Program-made: the position numbers and the translations under genes
The notes under the pieces: model-generated
Databases searched by the model: none
Seen by the model: the letters and a program-made list of their open reading frames with translations, nothing else
What the model was told of the DNA's origin: nothing
Shown: piece by piece, positions 1 to 7,982 of the stretch
How the letters are laid out: every line of letters begins with the position of its first letter
Numbering within the stretch: the first letter of the stretch is position 1
Assembly (NCBI RefSeq): GCF_017491605.1
Contig: NZ_JAFGYY010000005.1
Location: forward strand, 1-64,000
Direction: 5' to 3'
Source: Pseudomonas sp. 30_B
GTDB taxonomy: Bacteria > Pseudomonadota > Gammaproteobacteria > Pseudomonadales > Pseudomonadaceae
DNA: 64,000 nucleotides

Positions 1-1
1 T

Positions 2-373
2 GCCCACCAGGCATGTTCCATCAGCGCGGTAGCCGCGCCCAGTGCCTGGCCGATTCCCGACGCCCAGCCGGTGGCCTACGCCGTACTGATCGTCAGCCGC
101 GAACGCCTGGACACCGGCACCGCCTGCGACATCGACCTCTATGTGCAGGACCAGAAGGTCTCGCGCCTGCAGCCCGAAGGCGAGGTCGCCCTCAACCTGC
201 CGCCGGGCGAAACCTCCCTGCGCATCGAAACCGCCAACTCCGGCCTCTGCCACGGCGGCATCGAGCCCCTGCGCGCGCAGTCGGTGGTGCTGCGTGCCGG
301 CGAGGTGCGCAAGTTCCGCATCGCCAACAGCGAGAGCGGCCTGTACCTGATGCCGGTTTCCAGCGGCAGTTGA
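2..373 (+). CDS. 3' part of an unknown, probably exported protein (5' end outside window)
   Basis: The reading frame is open from base 2 with no stop, so the true start lies upstream; an internal GTG at 71 gives a 100-residue minimum form. The visible 123 residues include a hydrophobic stretch (VAYAVLIVS), a beta-rich middle with GEVALNLPPGETSLRIE resembling the PEGA/DUF2846 style of small lipoproteins, and two cysteines near TACDID and GLCHGG. An ACS tripeptide near the left edge could be a lipobox cysteine, but its upstream context is missing. The copper promoter begins 42 bases after the stop. I do not recognise the family and assign no function. Confidence 0.6.
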   Translation, partial: AHQACSISAVAAPSAWPIPDAQPVAYAVLIVSRERLDTGTACDIDLYVQDQKVSRLQPEGEVALNLPPGETSLRIETANSGLCHGGIEPLRAQSVVLRAGEVRKFRIANSESGLYLMPVSSGS

Positions 374-415
374 GCGCGATGGCTTGACCTGCGACAAGGG
401 ACCGCGGCGCAGGGG

Positions 416-446
416 TTGACCTTGCCCTTGTGTCAAGGTTGATCCT
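416..446 (+). promoter_or_regulatory. CueR-type copper promoter/operator for copA
   Basis: The dyad ACCTTGCC-CTTGT-GTCAAGGT at 419-439 is near perfect and closely resembles the known CueR box. It lies between a -35-like TTGACC (416-421) and a weak -10-like GATCCT (441-446), giving the long 19-bp spacer typical of MerR-family promoters. CueR is encoded just downstream of copA, so copper-induced activation of copA by untwisting of this promoter is the natural inference. Confidence 0.8.
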
Positions 447-471
447 GTTGGGGAACCTCAGGGAGAGCCCC

Positions 472-2874
472 ATGAACAGCGCAACCCCCATCGAACTCGA
501 CCTTCCCGTCTCCGGGATGACCTGCGCCAGCTGCGCCGGCCGCGTGGAACGCGCCCTGCGCAAGGTGCCCGGCGTACAGCAGGCCAGCGTCAACCTCGCC
601 AGCGAGCAGGCGCGCATCCAGCTGGACGGCCCGTCCAACGGCGACACCCTGCCGGCCCTGGTCGCCGCCGTCGAACAGGCCGGTTATGCCGTGCCCGCGC
701 ACAGCCTGGAGCTGGCCATCGACGGCATGACCTGCGCCAGCTGCGTCGGCCGTGTCGAACGCGCCCTGCGCAAGGTGTCCGGCGTGCGGGAGGTGAGCGT
801 AAACCTCGCCAGCGAACGCGCCCATCTCGACCTGCTCGGCGCGGTGGACACCGCCGACCTGCTCGCCGCCGTCGACAAGGCCGGCTACAAGGCCCGCCCG
901 ATCGAATCCGAGCAGCCCGGCGTCGACCCGCAGGTCGCACGCCTGGCCCGCGAGCGCTGGTGGCTGGCCACATCCATCGCCCTGTCGCTGCCGCTGGTGC
1001 TGCCGATGATCGGCGACGGGTTCGGCCTGCACTGGATGCTGCCGGCCTGGGTGCAGTTCCTGCTCGCCACCCCGGTGCAATTCCTCATCGGTGCGCGCTT
1101 CTACGTTTCCGCCTTCAAGGCCGTGCGCGCCGGCAGCGGCAACATGGACCTGCTGGTCGCCCTCGGCACCAGCGCCGGCTACGGCCTGAGCCTGTACCTC
1201 TGGTACGCCGCCGCGCCAGGACAGATGCCGCACCTGTACTTCGAAGCGAGCGCCGTGGTGATCACCCTGATCCTGCTCGGCAAGTACCTGGAAAGCCGCG
1301 CCAAGCGCCAGACCGCCGCGGCCATCAGGGCGCTGGAAGCCTTGCGCCCGGAGCGCGCCACCCGTGTGCGCAACGGCGTGGAAGAGGACGTCACCATCGC
1401 CGAACTGCGCCTGGGCGACGAAGTGCTGGTGCGCCCCGGCGAACGCTTCCCGGTGGACGGCGAAGTGCTGAACGGCCAGAGCCATGCCGACGAAGCCCTG
1501 ATCACCGGCGAGAGCGTGCCGGTGGCCAAGGGCGTGGGCGATGCCGTGACCGGCGGCGCCATCAATGGCGAAGGTGTGCTGCGGGTGAAAACCACGGCGC
1601 TGGGTGGCGAGACCGTACTGGCGCGGATCATCCGCCTGGTGGAAGACGCCCAGGCCGCCAAGGCGCCGATCCAGAAGCTGGTGGACAAGGTCAGCAACGT
1701 GTTCGTCCCGGTGGTGATCGGCATCGCACTGGTCACCCTGGTCGGCTGGCTGCTCGCCGGCGCCGGCTGGGAACACGCGCTGATCAACGCCGTGGCGGTG
1801 CTGGTGATCGCCTGTCCGTGCGCCCTGGGCCTCGCCACCCCCACCGCGATCATGGCCGGTACCGGCGTGGCGGCCAAACACGGCATCCTGATCAAGGACG
1901 CCGAGGCGCTGGAAGTCGCCCATGGGGTGACCGCCGTGGCCTTCGACAAGACCGGCACCCTGACCTCCGGCCAGCCGCGCATCACCAACCTCGCGGCCAA
2001 CGACGAGGCCCAGGCCCTCGCCCTGGCCGGCGCCCTGCAACGCGGCAGCGAACACCCGCTGGCCAAGGCCGTGCTGGATGCCTGCGCCGAGCGCGGGCTC
2101 GCCCCGACCGCCGCCGACGCCATCCAGGCCCTGGCCGGGCGCGGCATCCAGGGCCGCGTGGACGGCCGCCTGCTGGCCCTGGGCAACCGTCGCTTGCTGG
2201 ACGAACTGCAACTGCCACCCGGCGAACTGGCAGACTCCGCCAAGCACTGGGAGTCCGAGGGTCGCACCCTGTCCTGGCTGATCGAGCGCGAGCCGCAGGC
2301 CCGCGTGGTCGCCCTGTTCGCCTTCGGCGACAGCCTCAAGGACGGCGCCAGGCCGGCCATCGACGCCCTGCGCCAGCGCGGCATCGCCAGCCACCTGATC
2401 ACCGGCGACAACCGTGGCAGCGCCAAGGTCGTCGCCGACGCCCTGGGCCTGGACGACGTGCACGCCGAAGTGCTGCCCGGCGACAAGGCCGCCGTGGTCG
2501 GCGCGCTGCGCCAGGAAGGGAAAGTCGTGGCCATGGTTGGCGACGGCATCAACGACGCCCCGGCGCTGGCCGCGGCGGACGTGGGCATCGCCATGGGCGG
2601 TGGCACCGACGTGGCCATGCACGCCGCCGGCATCACCCTGATGCGCGGCGACCCGAGGCTGGTCCCGGCGGCGCTGGACATCTCCCGGCGCACCTACGCG
2701 AAAATCCGCCAGAACCTGTTCTGGGCCTTCATCTATAACCTGGTGGGCATCCCTCTGGCCGCCTTCGGCCTGCTCAACCCCATGGTCGCCGGCGCGGCGA
2801 TGGCCGCCTCCAGCGTCAGCGTGGTGAGCAACGCCCTGCTGCTCAAGCGTTGGAAGCCCCAGGACCACCAGTAA
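472..2874 (+). CDS. copA: Cu(I)-exporting P1B-type ATPase CopA
   Basis: This 800-residue inner-membrane ATPase should pump Cu(I) from cytoplasm to periplasm. It has two N-terminal heavy-metal-associated domains with GMTCASC motifs (C18/C21 and C88/C91), then membrane segments, a TGES actuator motif, the CPC metal-binding triad in a transmembrane helix (448-450), the phosphorylated DKTGT (D492), and GDGIND near 690. Length and order are typical for the family. I chose ATG 472, preceded by GGGAGAG, over an upstream GTG at 430 that lies inside the CueR operator. cueR follows 46 bases downstream. Confidence 0.96.
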   Translation: MNSATPIELDLPVSGMTCASCAGRVERALRKVPGVQQASVNLASEQARIQLDGPSNGDTLPALVAAVEQAGYAVPAHSLELAIDGMTCASCVGRVERALRKVSGVREVSVNLASERAHLDLLGAVDTADLLAAVDKAGYKARPIESEQPGVDPQVARLARERWWLATSIALSLPLVLPMIGDGFGLHWMLPAWVQFLLATPVQFLIGARFYVSAFKAVRAGSGNMDLLVALGTSAGYGLSLYLWYAAAPGQMPHLYFEASAVVITLILLGKYLESRAKRQTAAAIRALEALRPERATRVRNGVEEDVTIAELRLGDEVLVRPGERFPVDGEVLNGQSHADEALITGESVPVAKGVGDAVTGGAINGEGVLRVKTTALGGETVLARIIRLVEDAQAAKAPIQKLVDKVSNVFVPVVIGIALVTLVGWLLAGAGWEHALINAVAVLVIACPCALGLATPTAIMAGTGVAAKHGILIKDAEALEVAHGVTAVAFDKTGTLTSGQPRITNLAANDEAQALALAGALQRGSEHPLAKAVLDACAERGLAPTAADAIQALAGRGIQGRVDGRLLALGNRRLLDELQLPPGELADSAKHWESEGRTLSWLIEREPQARVVALFAFGDSLKDGARPAIDALRQRGIASHLITGDNRGSAKVVADALGLDDVHAEVLPGDKAAVVGALRQEGKVVAMVGDGINDAPALAAADVGIAMGGGTDVAMHAAGITLMRGDPRLVPAALDISRRTYAKIRQNLFWAFIYNLVGIPLAAFGLLNPMVAGAAMAASSVSVVSNALLLKRWKPQDHQ

Positions 2875-2880
2875 GACTCA

Positions 2881-2900
2881 CGCCCCGCGCCAGCGGGGCG
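2881..2900 (+). terminator. GC-rich hairpin between copA and cueR
   Basis: CGCCCCGC and GCGGGGCG form an 8-bp stem around a GCCA loop immediately after copA. It is followed by TTCGCTC rather than a T run, so it may attenuate or protect the copA transcript rather than fully terminate. Confidence 0.5.
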
Positions 2901-2920
2901 TTCGCTCAAGAGGAATCGGC

Positions 2921-3322
2921 ATGAACATCGGCGAAGCGGCGAAGAAGAGCGGCCTGACCGCGAAGATGATCCGCTACTACGAATCCACCGGCCTGCTCGC
3001 CCCCGCCGGCCGCAGCGCCAGCGGCTATCGGCACTACAGCGAACAGGACCTGCACACCCTGGCCTTCATCCGCCGTTCGCGGGACTTCGGCTTCTCCCTG
3101 GAGGAAGTCGGCCAACTTCTCGCCCTCTGGCAGGACCGCCAGCGCGCCAGCGCCGACGTGAAGGCCCTGGCCGCCCGGCACATCGACGAACTCAACCGCA
3201 AGATCGCCGAACTCAGCAGCCTGCGCGACACCCTGCAGGAACTGAGCGACCACTGCCAGGGCGACCACCGGCCGGACTGCCCGATCCTCAAGGACCTGGA
3301 GTCGGGGAATTGCTGTCATTGA
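2921..3322 (+). CDS. cueR: MerR-family copper-responsive regulator CueR
   Basis: A 133-residue MerR-type regulator. The N-terminal winged helix contains MIRYYESTGLL and GYRHYSEQD, followed by a coiled dimerisation helix. Two metal-binding cysteines fall at C112 and C120 in the motif CQGDHRPDC, the same positions and spacing as in E. coli CueR, and a CCH tail follows. These cysteines and the adjacent copA make Cu(I)/Ag(I)/Au(I) sensing very likely. The start follows an AAGAGGAATCGGC ribosome site. It lies downstream of copA on the same strand, so it may share copA transcription or have its own weak promoter. Confidence 0.94.
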   Translation: MNIGEAAKKSGLTAKMIRYYESTGLLAPAGRSASGYRHYSEQDLHTLAFIRRSRDFGFSLEEVGQLLALWQDRQRASADVKALAARHIDELNRKIAELSSLRDTLQELSDHCQGDHRPDCPILKDLESGNCCH

Positions 3323-3376
3323 GGAATATTCGGGCGGTGTTCGGCGCCGTCTCCGACATCTGGCTCGCGGCATGGA

Positions 3377-3399
3377 TTGGTAGCATAATCTGATACCAA
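3377..3399 (+). promoter_or_regulatory. Palindromic operator over the hicAB promoter
   Basis: TTGGTAGCA and TGATACCAA form an 8-of-9 inverted repeat around a -10-like CATAAT (3384-3389), 16 bases before hicA. A dyad straddling the promoter is the usual arrangement for toxin-antitoxin autorepression by HicB. The assignment rests on position and symmetry only. Confidence 0.6.
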
Positions 3400-3414
3400 C
3401 AACCGGAGCGCAGG

Positions 3415-3669
3415 ATGAATGCCCGGCAACGCAGGACGCTGGAGCTGATTTTCTCCCTCCCCGTCCCGGCTTCACTGGAGTGGTTGCGCATCGAGTCACT
3501 GCTGATTGCCCTCGGCGCGCAAGTAATCGAAGGCAATGGCTCCCGGGTGCGTTTCGAGTTGAGGGGTGTTATCGCCACCTTCCACCGTCCGCACCCGGCC
3601 AAGGAAGCCAAGCCCTACCAGGTGCGCGATGCCCGCGCCTTGCTCGAACAGGCAGGAATCCACCCATGA
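3415..3669 (+). CDS. hicA: HicA-family toxin (GSRV subtype)
   Basis: An 84-residue protein with the HicA/YcfA double-stranded-RNA-binding-like fold signature: an N-terminal helix, then GNGSRVRFELRGVIATFHRPHP and a C-terminal helix ending in LLEQAGIHP. HicA proteins are ribosome-independent mRNA interferases neutralised by HicB. The catalytic histidine found in the GSHH motif of classical HicA is replaced here by arginine in GSRV, while histidines occur in FHRPHP; this variant recurs in a recognised HicA subgroup, as I recall. The stop overlaps the hicB start as ATGA, indicating translational coupling. Toxicity of this copy is inferred. Confidence 0.85.
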   Translation: MNARQRRTLELIFSLPVPASLEWLRIESLLIALGAQVIEGNGSRVRFELRGVIATFHRPHPAKEAKPYQVRDARALLEQAGIHP

Positions 3670-3992
3670 CCCCCATGAAATACCAAGGCTACGCCGCCCG
3701 CATCGAGTACAGCGATGACGACGGACTGTTCATCGGCCATGTCGCCGGCATCCGCGATGTGATCGGCTTCCATGGGGAGTCGGTCAGCGAATTGCGCGAA
3801 GCGTTCGAAGAAGCGGTGGACGATTACCTGGCCACCTGCGAAAAGCTCGGCCGCGAGCCGCAACGCCCCTTCTCCGGCAAGCTCAGCCTGCGCCTCGACC
3901 CGCAACTGCATGCGCAGGTGGCGATCAAGGCGGAGCTGAGCAACCAGAGCATCAACCAGTGGGTGGTGGACCGCCTCGGCGAGGCGGTCTGA
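3666..3992 (+). CDS. hicB: HicB-family antitoxin
   Basis: A 108-residue partner of the preceding toxin. The N-terminal half (YQGYAARIEYSDDDGLFIGHVAGI through DDYLATCEKLGR) is the partially degraded RNase H-like HicB fold. The C-terminal part (SGKLSLRLDPQLHAQVAIKAEL, SINQWVVDRL) reads as a ribbon-helix-helix DNA-binding domain, consistent with autoregulation at the palindrome upstream of hicA. ATG 3666 overlaps the toxin stop by four bases; ATG 3675 is a possible alternative. REP palindromes follow the gene. Confidence 0.9.
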   Translation: MTPMKYQGYAARIEYSDDDGLFIGHVAGIRDVIGFHGESVSELREAFEEAVDDYLATCEKLGREPQRPFSGKLSLRLDPQLHAQVAIKAELSNQSINQWVVDRLGEAV

Positions 3993-4007
3993 CGCCGTAT
4001 GCTCTTC

Positions 4008-4080
4008 GTAGGAGCGAGCTTGCTCGCGAACAGCCTTGCCCCCTGAGTCAGCCGATGTTCGCGAGCAAGCTCGCTCCTAC
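4008..4080. repeat. Paired REP palindrome (REPIN)
   Basis: GTAGGAGCGAGCTTGC at the left is matched by its reverse complement ending in GCTCCTAC at the right, about 25 bases apart. It lies between convergent hicB and eamA. The same unit recurs at 28.9, 30.3-30.5, 35.7, 38.5 and 42.5 kb. Confidence 0.9.
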
Positions 4081-4090
4081 AGATATCGCT

Positions 4091-4981
4091 TCAGCCTTGT
4101 GCGCTAGCCACCGCGCGGCGGCGCCAGATCGACGCCGGCAGGACGGTCACAGCCAGGCCGACGAAGACCAGCACGCAGGCCATCCAGTCCTGGGTGGTCA
4201 GCGCTTCACCCAGGAACAGCCAGCCCGACAGCAGCCCGGACACCGGCACGGCGAGGGCGAACGGCGTGACCTGGCTGGCCGGGTAGCGGCGCAGCAGGAA
4301 GCTCCACAGGCCGAAGCCGACGGTGGTGGCGAGGAAGGCGATGTAGAGCAGCGCACCCGCCCCGCCCCAACTGATGTTCTGCACGGCATGCTCGATCGCC
4401 TCAGGACCTTCGAAGATCCACGACAGCACCAGCAACGGCAGCGGCGGGATCAGGCTGACCCAGCTGATCAGGCGCAGCATGTCGCTGGCGCCGGAGCGCT
4501 TGGTGGCGATATTGGAGAAGGCCCAGGCCAGCGCCGCGGCGATCACCAGCAGGAAGGCCACCAGACTGTCGCCCAACGGGCGCTCCAGGCCGATCAGCAG
4601 CAGCCCGCCGGCGGCGAGCGCCAGGCCCAGCAGTGCACGTGCGGTCGGGCGCTCGCCGAGGAAGGCGGCGGCGATCAGCACGGTGAAGAACACCTGGCTC
4701 TGCAGCACCAGCGACGACAGGCCCGCCGGCATTCCCAGGTGCATGCCGACGAACAGCAGGCCGAACTTCACGACGCCCAGCAGCAGGCCGATCTGCACAA
4801 TGCGCCAGAACGGTGCCGGCAGCGGGCCGCGCAGGAAGATCAGCGGCAACGCCGCCAGGGCGAAGCGCAGGGCGCAGAACAACAGCGGCGGGAAGTCGTG
4901 CAGGCCGACCTTGATCACAACGAAGTTGATACCCCAGATGAGGGTGACCAGCAGGGCGAGCAGGATATGGCGCAGGGGCAT
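4091..4981 (-). CDS. eamA: EamA/RhaT-family drug/metabolite exporter
   Basis: A 296-residue integral membrane protein with about ten hydrophobic segments and two EamA repeats. Two stretches resemble E. coli EamA (O-acetylserine/cysteine exporter) as I remember it: INFVVIKVGLHDFPPLLFC near the N-terminus and GMPAGLSSLVLQSQVFFTVL in the middle. Transport of cysteine-pathway metabolites is therefore plausible, but the substrate is not proved by sequence. ATG at 4981 opens the first membrane helix; the longer upstream frame would run through a repeat element and is not credible. Confidence 0.85.
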   Translation of the reverse strand: MPLRHILLALLVTLIWGINFVVIKVGLHDFPPLLFCALRFALAALPLIFLRGPLPAPFWRIVQIGLLLGVVKFGLLFVGMHLGMPAGLSSLVLQSQVFFTVLIAAAFLGERPTARALLGLALAAGGLLLIGLERPLGDSLVAFLLVIAAALAWAFSNIATKRSGASDMLRLISWVSLIPPLPLLVLSWIFEGPEAIEHAVQNISWGGAGALLYIAFLATTVGFGLWSFLLRRYPASQVTPFALAVPVSGLLSGWLFLGEALTTQDWMACVLVFVGLAVTVLPASIWRRRAVASAQG

Positions 4982-5063
4982 GGCGAGAAGCTCGGAGTGG
5001 GATGAGGCAACGCTACCAGCCCGGACACGCGCTGTATGGATACAGTTGCTGCCGTACAGTTGC

Positions 5064-5190
5064 GTAGGGCGTACAACCGTTCGCGGTTGTACGCCGATAC
5101 GCCGCGCATCATCGCCGCTCCAGGGCTGAACCCGGCGTGCCCTGACACCAGGGTCAAACGGCGTATAACGTCGAACGTTATACGCCCTAC
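5064..5190. repeat. 127-bp bipartite palindromic repeat, copy 1
   Basis: The left arm GTAGGGCGTACAACCG is followed by TTCG and its partner CGGTTGTACGCC. The right arm is a second palindrome around GTATAACG-TCGAA-CGTTATAC ending in GCCCTAC. A copy of exactly the same length lies at 38248-38374. The two copies agree closely in both arms and diverge in the central 50 bases, which suggests two hairpins preserved as a pair. Confidence 0.8.
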
Positions 5191-5208
5191 ATCGGAGGGC
5201 TTTTGATC

Positions 5209-5781
5209 CTACAGGTGTTCGATCCGGAGCTTTGGCCAGCGCGCCAGCCAGTTCTTGGCAGCGAGGCGCTCGCGGTAGATTTCGGGCTTTGCGCGAAAGC
5301 GTTCGGTCGGCCGAACGCGCAGGTCCAGCAGATCGTCGATGCCCAGCGGCGCCAGCAACTCCAACCGCTCGCCCTGCAATCGCAGCGCCACCGCCGTGCA
5401 CACTTCCGGCCAATGGCGCATCGCCTCGCCGCAGTCACGGTAGGGAGCATCGCCGTTGCGCAGGTGCATACGGGCCTGGTTGCGCACCGACCAGGGAACA
5501 TCCGGGCAGGCATCCCACAGCCGGCGTTCCCACTCAAGGTCCGCCTCCGGGACCAGGCAATCGGCAGCGAAGTACAGGACGTCCACATCGCTCAGCGGCG
5601 TGCTTTCAGCGTGCCCATGCAGCACGTCCCACACCGCGTTGCGCACGAACCCCGCTGCGACCCAGGCGCCCGCGGGACCGAAGTCCCGCACGGCGCGCAG
5701 CAAGCGCATGCGCTCGGGCTGCGCGGCGATCAGGGCAAGGAGATCGGATTCTCCGCGCAGGGCGGTCAAGCCTGCTCCCAT
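5209..5781 (-). CDS. DUF925-type nucleotidyltransferase-fold protein
   Basis: A 190-residue protein with AGFVRNAVWD followed by LSDVDVLYF, the arrangement of the NTP_transf_6 (DUF925) nucleotidyltransferase fold; the DVDV acidic pair would bind metal. C-terminal features FGRP-like VRPTERFR, YRERLAAKNWLARWPKL also fit that family. Its substrate is unknown. ATG 5781 overlaps the end of the RIO-kinase gene by 16 bases; a TTG at 5769 overlapping that stop is the alternative. The gene is the last of a likely pair with the upstream kinase. Confidence 0.8.
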   Translation of the reverse strand: MGAGLTALRGESDLLALIAAQPERMRLLRAVRDFGPAGAWVAAGFVRNAVWDVLHGHAESTPLSDVDVLYFAADCLVPEADLEWERRLWDACPDVPWSVRNQARMHLRNGDAPYRDCGEAMRHWPEVCTAVALRLQGERLELLAPLGIDDLLDLRVRPTERFRAKPEIYRERLAAKNWLARWPKLRIEHL

Positions 5782-6662
5782 GGCGGGGGTGGCGGCTCGT
5801 CGCGGGTTTGCGGCGCATCCTGGGCGGCACGGCCGGCCTCGCGGCGCGCCTGCTCGCGCAGGGCGTCGGCGATCTCGCGCAGGACCGAGTCGACGTCCGC
5901 CTCGTCCTCGGGGTCGTCGAAATGGCCGGTCAACGGAGTGTCCGGCTGCAGCTTCCCTTCTTCGTAAAGCGCCCACATTTCCTTGGCGTAGTGGGTGTAC
6001 TTGAGTTCCGGGGCGAAGCGGCCGAAATAGGCGGCCATGTTGCCCACGTCGCGCTCCAGCATGCGGAAGGCGTGGTTGTTGCCGGCAGCGTCCACCGCCT
6101 GGGGCAGGTCGATGATCACCGGGCCGTCCGGCCCTACCAGCACGTTGAACTCGGACAGGTCGCCATGCACCAGCCCGGCGCAGAGCATCATCACGATCTG
6201 GCGGATGAGGAAGGCGTGGAATTCCCGCGCCACCTCCGGCTCCATCTCCACGTCGTTCAGACGTGGCGCGGCGTCGCCGTCCTCGTCGGCGATCATCTCC
6301 ATCAACAGCACGCCGTCGAGGAAATCGTAGGGTTTGGGCACCCGAACGCCGGCACTGGCCAGGCGGAACAGCGCGGCGACCTCGGCGTTCTGCCAGGCGT
6401 CCTCCTGTTCCTTGCGGCCGTACTTGGAACCCTTGGCCATGGCGCGCGCCTGGCGGCTGTTTCGCACCTTGCGGCCTTCCTGATACTCGGCGGCCTGGCG
6501 GAAGCTGCGCTTGTTGGCTTCCTTGTAGACCTTGGCGCAGCGCAGCTCGTCGCCGCAGCGCACCACATAGACCGCTGCTTCCTTGCCGCTCATCAGCGGT
6601 CGCAATACTTCGTCGATCAGTCCGTCTTCGATCAGCGGCTCAATGCGTTTCGGGGTCTTCAT
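5766..6662 (-). CDS. RIO-family atypical serine/threonine kinase
   Basis: A 298-residue protein with a RIO1-type kinase core. GKEAAVYVVRCGDELRCAKVYK contains the nucleotide-binding loop and lysine, LVHGDLSEFNVLV is the catalytic loop with Asp and Asn, and VIIDLPQAVD is the metal-binding Asp loop. The C-terminal 50 residues are acidic, then Pro-rich (EPPPPPWEQ), and probably disordered. RIO proteins assist ribosome maturation in archaea and eukaryotes; the bacterial role is poorly defined. ATG 6662 has an AGGAAG ribosome site and is preferred over a start five codons upstream. Position beside the HD-GYP gene resembles PAO1 PA4780-PA4781. Confidence 0.9.
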   Translation of the reverse strand: MKTPKRIEPLIEDGLIDEVLRPLMSGKEAAVYVVRCGDELRCAKVYKEANKRSFRQAAEYQEGRKVRNSRQARAMAKGSKYGRKEQEDAWQNAEVAALFRLASAGVRVPKPYDFLDGVLLMEMIADEDGDAAPRLNDVEMEPEVAREFHAFLIRQIVMMLCAGLVHGDLSEFNVLVGPDGPVIIDLPQAVDAAGNNHAFRMLERDVGNMAAYFGRFAPELKYTHYAKEMWALYEEGKLQPDTPLTGHFDDPEDEADVDSVLREIADALREQARREAGRAAQDAPQTRDEPPPPPWEQA

Positions 6663-6735
6663 CGGGCTTCCTGGCATACCTCTCTACGGGCGCTGCGCAC
6701 CTTATACGGCAATCCCCGTCGGCCGCCCAGCGCGA

Positions 6736-7917
6736 TCAGGGGGCGGGCGGGGTCAGTTCAATGTTTTCGATCACCGCATCCTCCAGGCGCAGCAACTCCA
6801 GCCCCAGGGCCTCGTCACTGTCGGCATAGCGCAGGGCGATGCTGGCGAAGCCTTCGGCGGCCTCGCTGAAGGCTTCCACCATGCGCGGGTCGAACTGGCT
6901 GCCGGCGCCGGCCTTGATCCGCGCCGCCGCTTCGTCCGGCCCCAGCGAGGCGCGGTAGGCGTGGCGGCTGGTCATCTCGTCGTAGCAGTCGATCAGCGTC
7001 AGCATCCGCGCGGCCATCGGGATGCTCTCGCCGGCCAGGCCTTCCGGATAACCGCGGCCATCCCAGCGTTCGTGATGGCTGTGGGCGATCTCCTTGGCAT
7101 AGCGCAGGAAATCGGCCGGATAGCCGAGCTTGCGCTCCGCCGCCGCCAGCGCGTCGCGGCCGACCGTGGTATGGCTCTGCATGATCTGCTGGTCGGCCTC
7201 ATCGAGCTGGCCGGGGTGGTGCAGGATACGGTCGGGCACCGCCACCTTGCCGATGTCGTGCAGTTGCGCTGAGCGCGACAGCAGCTCGATGTTCTCCACC
7301 GAGAGTTCGCTGGAGAACTCGTTGCGCAGCGCCAGGGTGCTGCCCAGCAGGCGCATGTAATGCTCGATGCGCACCAGGTGCTGGCTGTGGGCGTTGTCGC
7401 GCAGGTCGCAGAGGGTCGCCATGGCTTCCAGCGTGGCATCCTGGATGGCCTGCAGCTCGCGGGCGCGGCGGCGCACCTCCAGCTCCAGGTACTCGCTCTT
7501 GTCGCGCAGGAAGTCGGCGTTGGCTTTGAGGTTGAGGTGCGCGCGGATGCGCGCCAGGGTAACCGGCGGGCTGATCGGCTTGGTGATGTAGTCCACCGCG
7601 CCCAGGTCCAGGCCCTTCTGCTCGTCCGAGGCGTTGACCATGCCGGTGAGGAAGATCACCGGGATGTCGCGCGTGGCGGGGTCGGCCTTGAGTTGCCGGC
7701 AGACCTCGTAGCCGTCCATCTCCGGCATCATGATGTCGAGCAGCACCAGGTCCGGGCGCGGATCGCTCTGCATCAGGCGCAGCGCCTTGGCGCCGCTGCC
7801 GGCGACACGCACCTGATAGCGGTCCATGAGCAGCTCGCTCATCAGCATCAGATTGTCCGGCTGGTCATCCACCACCAGGATCAGTTCCTGTTCCGGCCGG
7901 TCGAGCATGCTATCCAT
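6736..7917 (-). CDS. Response regulator with HD-GYP cyclic-di-GMP phosphodiesterase domain
   Basis: A 393-residue cytoplasmic regulator. The N-terminal receiver has an acidic pair (D17/D18), the phospho-acceptor D61 in [11 protein letters not shown], and a conserved TGM-K switch. The C-terminal HD-GYP domain has the HD pair at H220/D221 ([11 protein letters not shown]) and [14 protein letters not shown] with GYP at 289-291, so c-di-GMP or pGpG hydrolysis is expected. Architecture and neighbours match PAO1 PA4781, whose HD-GYP domain has been studied structurally. It lies 65 bases downstream of a membrane sensor kinase that is the likely partner. A GGGGAACGCA ribosome site supports ATG 7917. 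Confidence 0.92.
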   Translation of the reverse strand: MDSMLDRPEQELILVVDDQPDNLMLMSELLMDRYQVRVAGSGAKALRLMQSDPRPDLVLLDIMMPEMDGYEVCRQLKADPATRDIPVIFLTGMVNASDEQKGLDLGAVDYITKPISPPVTLARIRAHLNLKANADFLRDKSEYLELEVRRRARELQAIQDATLEAMATLCDLRDNAHSQHLVRIEHYMRLLGSTLALRNEFSSELSVENIELLSRSAQLHDIGKVAVPDRILHHPGQLDEADQQIMQSHTTVGRDALAAAERKLGYPADFLRYAKEIAHSHHERWDGRGYPEGLAGESIPMAARMLTLIDCYDEMTSRHAYRASLGPDEAAARIKAGAGSQFDPRMVEAFSEAAEGFASIALRYADSDEALGLELLRLEDAVIENIELTPPAP

Positions 7918-7982
7918 TGCGTTCCCCTTATTGATCAGACTGCCACGCGGCGCCAGATCGGACCTTTCATCCGCGCCGGCGT

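Noticed and set aside
433..2868. 811-codon open frame antisense to copA
   Set aside because: High-GC third positions create long antisense frames; the protein is His/Gly/Gln-rich low complexity with no motifs, and copA on the plus strand is unmistakable.
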